From: Flavobacterium sp. SLB02
Lineage (GTDB): Bacteria > Bacteroidota > Bacteroidia > Flavobacteriales > Flavobacteriaceae
Direction: 5' to 3'
Length of the DNA: 64,000 bases
NCBI RefSeq assembly: GCF_009664855.1
Contig: NZ_CP045928.1
Location: 5,795,319 to 5,859,318 of the forward strand
The translations under genes and the position numbers were made by a program. Within the stretch, counting starts at the first letter, position 1. Every line of letters starts with the position of its first letter. Below, one piece after another: positions 15,045-23,225 of the stretch. The notes under the pieces were generated by a model. It did no database searches. It saw only the letters and a list, made by a program, of their open reading frames with translations, and was not told the origin of the DNA.

Positions 15045-15872
15045 ATGACAACTAAAATTGCAATACAAGGTATTAAAGGTTCTTTTCATCATCAGGTAGT
15101 GAAAGAGTATTTCTCTGAAAATGTGGCTATTGATGAGTGTTTGTCTTTTGAAGAATTGGTTGATAGCCTGCTTTCAGGAAAATCTGATCAGGCAGTAATG
15201 GCGATAGAAAATTCGATTGCAGGGCCAATTATTCCGAATTATGCCTTGATTGATAAGAATAATTTACACATCATTGGAGAGCATTATCTAAATATTAGTC
15301 AAAATTTAATGACGCTGAAAGGGCAGAAAATTGAAGATGTAAAAGAAGTTCATTCGCATCCAATGGCAATTTTACAATGTATGGATTTCTTAAAACAATA
15401 TCCGAACATTAAGTTGGTTGAAGACAAAGATACCGCTGAAACAGCAAGAAGAATTCAGGAAAAACAATTAACCGGAATTGCTGCCATTGGAAGTAAAGTA
15501 GCTTCAGAAATGTATGATCTTGATATTATTGCGCCGGAAATTCAAACGATCAAAAACAATATGACCCGTTTTGTGATTATCAAAAAGCAAAATTCATTTT
15601 TGCCTGAAAACGAAATCAACAGAGCGTCAATCAAATTTGAATTGGATCACAAAAGAGGAAGTTTAGCAGCAGTTTTGAATGTCATGAGCGATTGTAAACT
15701 GAATTTGACAAAAATTCAATCATTACCAAAAATTGAAACTCCCTGGAAATATTCATTTTTCGTAGATGTGACATTTGAGAAATACGAAGATTTTGCAAAA
15801 GCCAAATCGTTATTGAATATTATGGCAGAATATTTTAAAGTATTAGGAGAATATAAGAATACTAAGCCTTAA
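15045..15872 (+). CDS. pheA: Prephenate dehydratase
   Basis: A 275-residue enzyme converting prephenate to phenylpyruvate. The catalytic domain shows IQGIKGSFHHQVV at the start, the ENSIAGP loop, and the MTRFVII region that contains the catalytic Thr. A C-terminal ACT domain (~195-275, with FELDHKRGSLAAVLNVM and IQSLPKIETPWKYSFFVD) is the usual Phe-binding feedback site. Unlike E. coli PheA, it carries no chorismate mutase, which here is fused to DAHP synthase in the same operon. Confidence 0.93.
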   Translation: MTTKIAIQGIKGSFHHQVVKEYFSENVAIDECLSFEELVDSLLSGKSDQAVMAIENSIAGPIIPNYALIDKNNLHIIGEHYLNISQNLMTLKGQKIEDVKEVHSHPMAILQCMDFLKQYPNIKLVEDKDTAETARRIQEKQLTGIAAIGSKVASEMYDLDIIAPEIQTIKNNMTRFVIIKKQNSFLPENEINRASIKFELDHKRGSLAAVLNVMSDCKLNLTKIQSLPKIETPWKYSFFVDVTFEKYEDFAKAKSLLNIMAEYFKVLGEYKNTKP

Positions 15873-15890
15873 AAAAAGGAAATTCCAATT

Positions 15891-15916
15891 GTCAGGCTGA
15901 GCGAAGTCGAAGCCCG
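15891..15916 (+). repeat. 26-bp repeat in the aromatic operon, copy 1
   Basis: A unit containing GTCAGGCTGAGCGAAGTC that is identical, all 26 bases, to 17142-17167. It lies between pheA and the aminotransferase gene. The word recurs in intergenic DNA of many Bacteroidota, so it is probably a dispersed repeat rather than an operon-specific signal. Confidence 0.75.
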
Positions 15917-15978
15917 AAAAGTTATAAAATAAAAAAAAGCCTAAAGCATACAGCTTAAAGCCTAAAGCAAATTTAAAA

Positions 15979-17124
15979 ATGATTACAACAGCAAAAAGAT
16001 TAGATACAGTTGAAGAATACTACTTCTCCTCAAAATTGAGAGAAGTTCGTCAACTGCAGTCTGAAGGAAAATCTATCATCAATATGGGAATTGGAAGCCC
16101 TGATTTGAGTCCGTCGAAAGCAGTAATTGAAGCGGTTGCCGCAGCAATTCAGGATGAAAACGGGCATGGTTATCAGAGCTATCAGGGATTACCGGAATTG
16201 AGAAAAGGGATGGCAGATTTTTATCAGAATCAGTTTGGTGTTGAATTAAATCCGAATAATGAGATTTTGCCTTTAATGGGTTCGAAAGAAGGAATCATGC
16301 ATATTTCGCTTGCATTTTTAAATGAAGGTGATCACGTTTTAATTCCGAATCCGGGTTATCCAACGTATACTTCGGTAACTAATTTGGTGGGAGCAGTTCC
16401 GGTTTATTATGATCTGAAAGAAACAAATGCCTGGGAACCGGATTTTGAAGCTCTGGAAAAATTAGAGCTCGAGAAAGTAAAAATTATGTGGCTGGGATAT
16501 CCGCACATGCCAACAGGAGCAAGAGGAAGTTTAGCGTTATTTGAAAAATTGGTTGCTTTTGCTAAAAAACACAACATATTATTGGTTAATGATAATCCGT
16601 ATAGTTTTGTTTTGAATGATAACCCAATGAGTTTATTGCAGGTTGAAGGCGCAAAAGAAGTGGCTTTAGAATTGAATTCACTTAGTAAAACGTTCAACAT
16701 GGCTGGCTGGAGAGTGGGAATGGTTTTAGGAAATCCTGAAATTATCGATGCAGTTCTAAAAGTAAAAAGCAACATGGACAGCGGAATGTTCTACGGAATT
16801 CAGAAAGGTGCTGTTGCAGCGTTGAATTGTGATAAATCATGGTTCGAAGACCAAAACAAAATTTACAGACGCCGCAGAGAATTAACAGAAAAATTAGCAG
16901 AAAAATTAGGCTGCGAAGTTTATAAAGAAGGAGTCGGGCTTTTTGTCTGGGCAAAATTGCCGGAAGGAATTGAATCAGCAGAAAAGTTCATTGACGAAAT
17001 ATTATACGAGAAACATATCTTCATAACACCGGGAACAATCTTCGGAAGTAATGGTGAAGGATATATCAGATTCTCGTTGTGTGTGAAAGAAGAAAAAGTA
17101 CAAGAAGCGATTGACCGATTTTAA
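15979..17124 (+). CDS. Pyridoxal-phosphate class I aminotransferase (aromatic/prephenate branch)
   Basis: A 381-residue fold-type I aminotransferase. The PLP Schiff-base lysine is in SLSKTFNMAGWRVG (near residue 240), and the phosphate-contacting region and NDNPY are upstream. Its place between pheA and tyrA suggests it transaminates phenylpyruvate, 4-hydroxyphenylpyruvate or prephenate to give Phe, Tyr or arogenate. Substrate cannot be fixed from sequence; similar proteins also act as aspartate or LL-diaminopimelate-type aminotransferases. Confidence 0.87.
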   Translation: MITTAKRLDTVEEYYFSSKLREVRQLQSEGKSIINMGIGSPDLSPSKAVIEAVAAAIQDENGHGYQSYQGLPELRKGMADFYQNQFGVELNPNNEILPLMGSKEGIMHISLAFLNEGDHVLIPNPGYPTYTSVTNLVGAVPVYYDLKETNAWEPDFEALEKLELEKVKIMWLGYPHMPTGARGSLALFEKLVAFAKKHNILLVNDNPYSFVLNDNPMSLLQVEGAKEVALELNSLSKTFNMAGWRVGMVLGNPEIIDAVLKVKSNMDSGMFYGIQKGAVAALNCDKSWFEDQNKIYRRRRELTEKLAEKLGCEVYKEGVGLFVWAKLPEGIESAEKFIDEILYEKHIFITPGTIFGSNGEGYIRFSLCVKEEKVQEAIDRF

Positions 17125-17141
17125 ATTTTAGATTTTAGAAT

Positions 17142-17167
17142 GTCAGGCTGAGCGAAGTCGAAGCCCG
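17142..17167 (+). repeat. 26-bp repeat in the aromatic operon, copy 2
   Basis: Identical to the unit at 15891-15916, 18 bases after the aminotransferase stop, in the 113-base gap before tyrA. Confidence 0.75.
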
Positions 17168-17237
17168 TTCCAATTGGAATTTGGAATTTTAAAATTTTGG
17201 AATTTATAAAGAAGCTTTACTTCTAATAAAAAGAATT

Positions 17238-18098
17238 ATGAAAGTATACGTAATAGGAATAGGGTTAATAGGCGGTTCGATGGTGCTGGACATCAAAGAC
17301 CAACATCCTGATGCCACTATTTTTGGAATAGACAATAATGAAAAACACTTGCAGGAAGCAATTGATTTAGGTGTTATTGATCAGGCAGGAAGTTTTGAAG
17401 AATTGGCCGATGCTGATTTTGTAATTGTTTCGGTTCCTGTGGATGTGGCGCTGGTGGTTTTACCTAAAGTGTTGGATTTAGTTGGAGATAAAACAATTGT
17501 TTTTGAAGTAGGTTCGACTAAAAAACCAATTTGTGATGCTGTTGCCAGTCACCCAAAAAGAAGAAATTTTATTGCAACGCATCCTATAGCAGGAACGGAG
17601 TTCTCAGGACCTTCGGCAGCGATAAGAGGTTTGTTTAAAGGAAAGACAAACATTATTTGTGAGGTGGAAAAAACCACTTTTAAATTGCAGGAAAAGGCGT
17701 TAAAGCTTTTTAGCGAAATAGGAATGAGGATTCGATATATGGACCCAACTTCGCACGACAAACATATTGCTTACGTTTCGCATTTGTCGCATATTAGTTC
17801 GTTTATGCTCGGGAAAACGGTAATGAACAAAGAAAAAGACGAGCAGGATATTTTTGATATGGCCGGAAGTGGATTTGAAAGTACGGTTCGTTTAGCAAAA
17901 AGTTCTCCTGCAATGTGGACACCAATTTTTAAGCAGAACAAGGAACATGTTATCGAAACATTAGAAGAATATATCTCAAATCTGAGTCGGTTTAGGGATT
18001 TGTTAAAAGACGAAAATTACAATGCCATTTTTGAAGAAATGGAAAGCACGAATAAAATCAAAGAAATATTAAACGGATTAACAACAACTAAGAAATAA
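17238..18098 (+). CDS. tyrA: Prephenate dehydrogenase
   Basis: A 286-residue NAD(P)-dependent enzyme making 4-hydroxyphenylpyruvate from prephenate for tyrosine. The Rossmann motif is VIGIGLIGGSMVLDI at the start. The catalytic region includes FIATHPIAGTEFSGP, and the helical C-terminal dimer domain contains HIAYVSHLSHISSFML and DMAGSGFESTVRLA. It has no fused chorismate mutase. It lies 12 bases upstream of the DAHP synthase gene. Confidence 0.93.
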   Translation: MKVYVIGIGLIGGSMVLDIKDQHPDATIFGIDNNEKHLQEAIDLGVIDQAGSFEELADADFVIVSVPVDVALVVLPKVLDLVGDKTIVFEVGSTKKPICDAVASHPKRRNFIATHPIAGTEFSGPSAAIRGLFKGKTNIICEVEKTTFKLQEKALKLFSEIGMRIRYMDPTSHDKHIAYVSHLSHISSFMLGKTVMNKEKDEQDIFDMAGSGFESTVRLAKSSPAMWTPIFKQNKEHVIETLEEYISNLSRFRDLLKDENYNAIFEEMESTNKIKEILNGLTTTKK

Positions 18099-18110
18099 AT
18101 TAAAATTAAG

Positions 18111-19193
18111 ATGGAAAATAAGAAAGAAATGAGAAAGTGGTTAGAAGATTTCAATTTAAATCACCCACTTGTGATAGCAGGACCATGTAGTGCAGAAACA
18201 GAAGATCAGGTATTGAAAATTGCTCACGAATTGAAAGATTCAAAAGTTAGTGTATTCAGAGCAGGGATCTGGAAACCAAGAACGCGTCCGGGAGGATTTG
18301 AAGGTGTTGGAGAAATTGGTTTGAAATGGTTACAAAAAGCAAAAGCTGAAACAGGTTTATTAATGGGTACTGAAGTTGCAACTGCAGCGCATTGTAAACT
18401 GGCTTTAGAACATGATATCGACGTTTTATGGGTTGGTGCCCGTACAACTGCAAACCCTTTCGCAGTTCAGGAAATTGCTGATACGTTGAAAGGAACTGAT
18501 AAAATCGTTTTGGTTAAAAACCCTGTAAACCCTGATTTAGCTTTATGGTTAGGTGGTGTTGAGCGTTTACACATGGCTGGAATCGAGAAATTAGGAGTTA
18601 TTCACAGAGGTTTCTCTACTTACGAGAAAACAAAATACAGAAATATCCCGGAATGGCAAATTGCTATCGAATTGCAAAATAAATTCCCTGATTTACCATT
18701 AATTATCGATCCATCTCACATTACAGGAGATCGTAAAATGATTTTCGAAGTAACACAAGAGGCTTTAGATTTGAATTACGATGGTATGATTATCGAAACG
18801 CACTACGATCCGGACAACGCTTGGTCTGATGCTGCTCAACAAGTTACTCCTGATGCTTTGAAACAAATCATTAAAGATTTGACGATTAGAAAAACAGATG
18901 ATACTACAGATGAGTACAGTTCAAAAATGACTAAACTAAGAGCTAATATAGACGTTCTTGATGCTAATTTATTAGAGTTATTAGGAAAACGTATGAAAGT
19001 AGCTGACGAAATTGGTCAGGTGAAAAAAGATGCAAACGTAGCAATTCTTCAAAACAACCGTTGGAACGAAATCTTAGGAAAAATGATTCTTGAAGGTGAG
19101 AAAAAAGGTCTTACTGAAGAGTTCGTTTTAAGAATGTTCAAAGCAATTCACCAGGAAAGTATTGGTCACCAGGAGAAAATTTTCAATGCATAA
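18111..19193 (+). CDS. Bifunctional DAHP synthase / type II chorismate mutase
   Basis: A 360-residue fusion. Residues ~1-260 are a type Ib DAHP synthase (KDO8P-synthase-like), with AGPCSAETEDQV, FRAGIWKPRTRPGGF, KNPVNPDLALW and IIDPSHITGDR. Residues ~275-360 are an AroQ-type chorismate mutase (LRANIDVLDANLLELLGKRMKVADEIGQVK, positions 18933-19025). It thus combines the first shikimate step with the branch step to prephenate. It is the last gene of the aromatic operon, ahead of a strong terminator. The mutase domain could also provide feedback sensing by binding prephenate, as in related fusions. Confidence 0.92.
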   Translation: MENKKEMRKWLEDFNLNHPLVIAGPCSAETEDQVLKIAHELKDSKVSVFRAGIWKPRTRPGGFEGVGEIGLKWLQKAKAETGLLMGTEVATAAHCKLALEHDIDVLWVGARTTANPFAVQEIADTLKGTDKIVLVKNPVNPDLALWLGGVERLHMAGIEKLGVIHRGFSTYEKTKYRNIPEWQIAIELQNKFPDLPLIIDPSHITGDRKMIFEVTQEALDLNYDGMIIETHYDPDNAWSDAAQQVTPDALKQIIKDLTIRKTDDTTDEYSSKMTKLRANIDVLDANLLELLGKRMKVADEIGQVKKDANVAILQNNRWNEILGKMILEGEKKGLTEEFVLRMFKAIHQESIGHQEKIFNA

Positions 19194-19297
19194 TTTTTTC
19201 TAAACCATATAAGTGATATAAGTTAATTTAAGTTTTATTAAAACTTTTTTAAAATTTTCTTATAGCATTATTTAAAAATAGATTGTTTTTTTTTAAG

Positions 19298-19340
19298 AAT
19301 CTCCGGCACTTTGTACAAAAAGTGTTGGAGATTTTTTATT
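19298..19340 (+). terminator. Terminator of the aromatic operon
   Basis: A 15-bp stem AATCTCCGGCACTTT (19298-19312) with AAAGTGTTGGAGATT (19319-19333), two G-U pairs, loop of six, then T-rich sequence to ~19340. It lies 105 bases after the DAHP synthase stop. Confidence 0.85.
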
Positions 19341-19378
19341 TTTTTTAAAAGTTGTAAATCAGGATTTTATATATAAAC

Positions 19379-19484
19379 ATAGCCCCCGGTTTCAACCGTG
19401 GAGACGCAATGCATGTTCGCAATCTTTTGTGAGCGCATTGCATATTTATAATCTTTGTCCCCACGGTTGAAACCCGTGGGCTAT
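19379..19484. repeat. Nested palindrome, ATAGCCC...GGTTTCAACCGTGG family
   Basis: The left arm with CGGTTTCAACCGTGG (about 19379-19401) pairs with CCACGGTTGAAACC...GGGCTAT (19461-19484), with a small bulge. Inside lies a second stem of GCAATGC (19406-19412) with GCATTGC around 19435. A related shorter hairpin, CATAGCCTCC...GGAGG, is the terminator after aroA at 32696. Confidence 0.75.
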
Positions 19485-19622
19485 ATTTTACAAGGTTTTT
19501 AATTTTAATCTTAGGCTAATATTTTCTTATATAACTTATATGGTTTAAATTTTTTATAACCCATTCCAACCTTTTTAGATTTTATGTTCTCTATACAATT
19601 ATAGAACCTTAACTCTCGTGTT

Positions 19623-22600
19623 ATGAAATCAAAATTATGTTTGTCTCAGCCAGGAATTTTTCAAGTAAACTTGAAAATGTTATTTTATTTGATATTGTTT
19701 TTAGGAACAAAATCCTTTGCACAAAGCCCCGAACTTACAGTAAAAGGTGATGAAGCTGAAAAGGTTAGAATGAATAAACTAATTGTGAATGTAAAAGTGG
19801 TGGGAAATATTGCTTACACCACTGCCGAAATGCATTTCTTTAATTCAGGAGCCCGCCAGATGGAGGCGGAACTTATTTTTCCGTTGCCCGAAAATGTTTC
19901 GGTTTCTAGATATGCTATTGATATTAATGGTAAAATGCGTGAAGCCGTTCCGGTAAATAAAAATAAAGGGAAACAGGTTTTTGAAGCGATCGAGCATCGT
20001 CGTGTCGACCCGGGATTACTGGAGAAAGTAGACGGAAATAATTTCAGAACCAGAATTTATCCGTTGATGCCGAACGGAGAACGAACTGTAATCATTGGCT
20101 ACGAAGAAGAACTTTCTGCTTTTGATAAAGAGAATCTGGCGTATCAATTAGTGAGTCGTTATCCTAAAAAACTGGATAATTTTGAAATGAATGTTTCGGT
20201 TTTAGGAACTGCAGCATCACCAACAGTGGCCGAGAATTCCGGTGATGAAATTGCTTTTTCAAAATGGAATCAATCTTTTCAGACTTCCATCAAAAAAGAA
20301 AATTATCAGCCTTCTGAAAAATTAGTTTTTAAAATTCCAATTCAACAAAATACGCCAAGTGTTATCATGCAGAATGTTGGCGGACAGCATTATTTTTACG
20401 GAAATACTTTTATCGAAGGAAATAAAATAGCCAAGAAAAATCCAGCTTCGATTGGTTTAATTTGGGATAATTCACTGAGTTGTAAAACACGAGATTTCAA
20501 AAAGGAATTGGCTTTGCTTGATGCTTATTTTCAGAAAATAAAAAACACAAAAGTTACTTTGTATTTTTTAAATTATGGTTTTGAAAAGCAAAATGAATAC
20601 GTAATTACCAACGGAAACTGGGGAGCATTAAAAGCTGTTTTAGAAAATACCAAATACGATGGAGGAACTCGTTTTTCACAAATAAACTTTATGAATAACG
20701 ACGAATATTTGTTTTTTTCTGACGGATTTTCGTCTTTAAGTGACAACGTTTTGCCAAAAACTAAAAAGCCTCTTTATACTATTACTTCATCCGTTTCTGC
20801 TGATTTTTCTTTCTTGAACTATTCATCAATGCAAACAGGCGGTAATTTTATCAACTTAAATCAGGTAAATCAAGAAAATGCTTTAGATAAATTGGTAAAT
20901 ACAAATTTGAAGTTTTTAGGAATAAAAGAAAACTATACTGTGAGCGATTTGTTTCCTATTGAAGGGACTTCGGTTTCAGAAAGTTTTAGTTTTTCAGGAA
21001 TTTCTTTGAATCCAAAAAATGAAGTCACCTTATTATTTGGTTATAATAATGAAGCTGTTTTAGAGCGAAAAATAACGCTGGATGCTGCTGTTCAAAATAC
21101 AAATGATGTGAATGTTGAAAAACTTTGGGCGCAGAAAAAAATAGCCAATCTTGATTTTCAGTATGCTAAAAATGCTGATGAAATTGAACTTTTAGGAAAG
21201 AAATATGGCATTATAACCAAGAATACCTCGTTGATTGTTCTGGAAGATATTCGGGATTATATTTCTTACGATATTATAGCGCCGGCCGAATTGCGTGCTG
21301 AATTTGACAGAATTAAAAAACAGGAAAACGTTAATAATCTGGCGCAACAAAAGAATAATTGGGAAAGTATTGAAAGTTATTTTGAAGGTTTAAATAATTG
21401 GTGGAAAAAAGATATCAAATATTCAATTCCAAAACCGTTGCCAAAGCCCAAAGTTCAAAAAAATAGAAGATTAGTTAATAATACGTTAAGCAGAAATTCA
21501 CGCAGAAGTGCAAGTCCAGTTTCAACCAGAAGTACAAATGTTGCAGCGGGTAAAGTTGAAGGGACTGTTTTAGATCAGCAAGGAATACCTTTGCCGGGTG
21601 TAACTGTAACATTAAGAGGAGAAAGAGAAGGAGTTTATACTGATTTTGATGGTAAATTTGTAATTATAGCAGCCGAAAATAGTACGCTTAACTTTAGTTA
21701 TATTGGTTTTGACTCTTATCAGTTGAATAGAGGAATGAATAATAAGTTTACAGTAGTATTGCGAGAGAATTCAGTACAATTAGAATCTGTTGTTGTAACG
21801 TCATCCAGAAGTATTAAAGGCGATGCTGATGCTGTGATGACAGTTGATGAGCCAGTTGGTTCAGGACCTGTAATGAATATAGTGGAAGAAGCTTCGGCAG
21901 CTGTAGAGTCTTCAGACAAAAAAGCAGAATCTGAGTTAAAAGAAGTGACTGTTGTAGGTTATGGAACGGTTAAAAAAGCTGAGGTCTCTTATTCTGTACA
22001 AACAATTTCGTCTGAGAATATTTCTAAAAACACCAATGTATCCCAGGCGCTTGCGGGTAAAGTTGCAGGAGTTCAAATAAGTCAAGCGACAGAAGGTGAT
22101 ACAACTTTAAATAAAGAAATTTTATTAAGTGAAGATGCTAAAAAAGATTTGATTGTAGAAAGTAGCGATTCTAATGTAATCGAAAATCAGCCTAAAACCT
22201 GGAATCCGGATCGATTATATCTTAAAGCTTTAGCATCGGCACCAAAAGATAAACAGTACGAATTGTATTTTGAATTAAGAAAAACGCAGGAAAGAAACCC
22301 GAGTTTTTATTTTGATGTAGCACATTTTTTCTACAATCAGGGAGACACTAAAAAAGCATTGCAGGTAATTAGTAATATTGCCGATTTAGGTTTGGAAAAT
22401 CATCAGCTTTATAAAACGCTTACCTATACTTTACGTCAATGGAAATCTTATGAGGATGCATTATATACAGCAAAACAAATTGCTAAATGGAGAGCGCACG
22501 AACCACAGAGTCTAAGAGATTATGCATTGGCTCTGGAAGATGCAGGAAAGTATCAGGATGCTTTTGATGAATTGATTAAAGCACTGGAAGTAAATTATTA

Positions 22601-23087
22601 CGGAGAAATGAGGGGGCAGTACGAAGGTGTAGAAGATATTATTTTAATGGATATTAATCGATTAACAATCCAACACAAAGGTTTGAAAACAGGTAAACTT
22701 GATGAAAAATATTTGGAGAAAATGCCGGTTGATATCAGAATAATTATGAGCTGGAACCAAATGGATGTCGATCTTGATTTACATGTTATTGAACCAAATG
22801 GAGAAGAATGTTACTACAGTCATACCGAAACAGAAGCAGGAGCAAGATTCTCAAAAGATTTTACAGAAGGTTATGGGCCGGAACAATATTTAATTCGAAA
22901 TGCTCTTAAAGGAAAATATCAAGTTAAAACTAATTATTTTGGCGAAAGAGAGTTAACCGAAAGTGGTCCTGCAAGCGTTATGGTAGAAATTTATACTACA
23001 AGAGCAGGGAAGATTACAAAAGCTTTAAAGACAATTCAGTTAGGAAAAATCAAAGAAAATGAAATTTTAGCCGAAATTGTTTGGTAA
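19623..23087 (+). CDS. VIT-domain chimera with carboxypeptidase-regulatory, SusC-plug-like and DUF2135 domains
   Basis: A 1154-residue exported protein. After a signal region ending SFAQ (~34), a VIT domain occupies ~37-165 (MHFFNSGARQMEAELIFPLP). A region resembling a vWA-type domain follows (~250-420), with a divergent metal site. A carboxypeptidase-D regulatory-like domain lies at ~642-725 (GVTVTLRGEREGVYTDFDGKF) and a SusC N-terminal/plug-like piece at ~770-825 (LKEVTVVGYGTVKKAE, QALAGKVAGVQIS). A TPR-like segment precedes a DUF2135/YfaP-like C-terminus from ~1037 (VDLDLHVIEPNGEECYYSH). There is no beta barrel, so it is not a TonB-dependent transporter. Function is unknown; it is probably periplasmic or surface attached. 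Confidence 0.8.
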   Translation: MKSKLCLSQPGIFQVNLKMLFYLILFLGTKSFAQSPELTVKGDEAEKVRMNKLIVNVKVVGNIAYTTAEMHFFNSGARQMEAELIFPLPENVSVSRYAIDINGKMREAVPVNKNKGKQVFEAIEHRRVDPGLLEKVDGNNFRTRIYPLMPNGERTVIIGYEEELSAFDKENLAYQLVSRYPKKLDNFEMNVSVLGTAASPTVAENSGDEIAFSKWNQSFQTSIKKENYQPSEKLVFKIPIQQNTPSVIMQNVGGQHYFYGNTFIEGNKIAKKNPASIGLIWDNSLSCKTRDFKKELALLDAYFQKIKNTKVTLYFLNYGFEKQNEYVITNGNWGALKAVLENTKYDGGTRFSQINFMNNDEYLFFSDGFSSLSDNVLPKTKKPLYTITSSVSADFSFLNYSSMQTGGNFINLNQVNQENALDKLVNTNLKFLGIKENYTVSDLFPIEGTSVSESFSFSGISLNPKNEVTLLFGYNNEAVLERKITLDAAVQNTNDVNVEKLWAQKKIANLDFQYAKNADEIELLGKKYGIITKNTSLIVLEDIRDYISYDIIAPAELRAEFDRIKKQENVNNLAQQKNNWESIESYFEGLNNWWKKDIKYSIPKPLPKPKVQKNRRLVNNTLSRNSRRSASPVSTRSTNVAAGKVEGTVLDQQGIPLPGVTVTLRGEREGVYTDFDGKFVIIAAENSTLNFSYIGFDSYQLNRGMNNKFTVVLRENSVQLESVVVTSSRSIKGDADAVMTVDEPVGSGPVMNIVEEASAAVESSDKKAESELKEVTVVGYGTVKKAEVSYSVQTISSENISKNTNVSQALAGKVAGVQISQATEGDTTLNKEILLSEDAKKDLIVESSDSNVIENQPKTWNPDRLYLKALASAPKDKQYELYFELRKTQERNPSFYFDVAHFFYNQGDTKKALQVISNIADLGLENHQLYKTLTYTLRQWKSYEDALYTAKQIAKWRAHEPQSLRDYALALEDAGKYQDAFDELIKALEVNYYGEMRGQYEGVEDIILMDINRLTIQHKGLKTGKLDEKYLEKMPVDIRIIMSWNQMDVDLDLHVIEPNGEECYYSHTETEAGARFSKDFTEGYGPEQYLIRNALKGKYQVKTNYFGERELTESGPASVMVEIYTTRAGKITKALKTIQLGKIKENEILAEIVW

Positions 23088-23225
23088 ATGAGTCAGTTTT
23101 AGAGTCAGTTTTTTAATTTTAAAAGGCGAAGTTGCGTTGTTCAATTCTAAAAACGTAATTTTGCCTTTTATTTTTTAGTTCGAAGAGCAATCTAAAATCT
23201 AAAATCAAAAACCTAAAATTAAAGA

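Larger units (their letters stand above)
19201..19547. repeat. 22-bp inverted pair CTTATAT-ACTTATATGG flanking an intergenic block
   Basis: TAAACCATATAAGTGATATAAG (19201-19222) faces its inverse at 19526-19547 with one mismatch. A third copy, CTTATATCACTTATATGG, is at 32793-32810. The pair encloses the terminator and palindrome described next. Confidence 0.75.
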
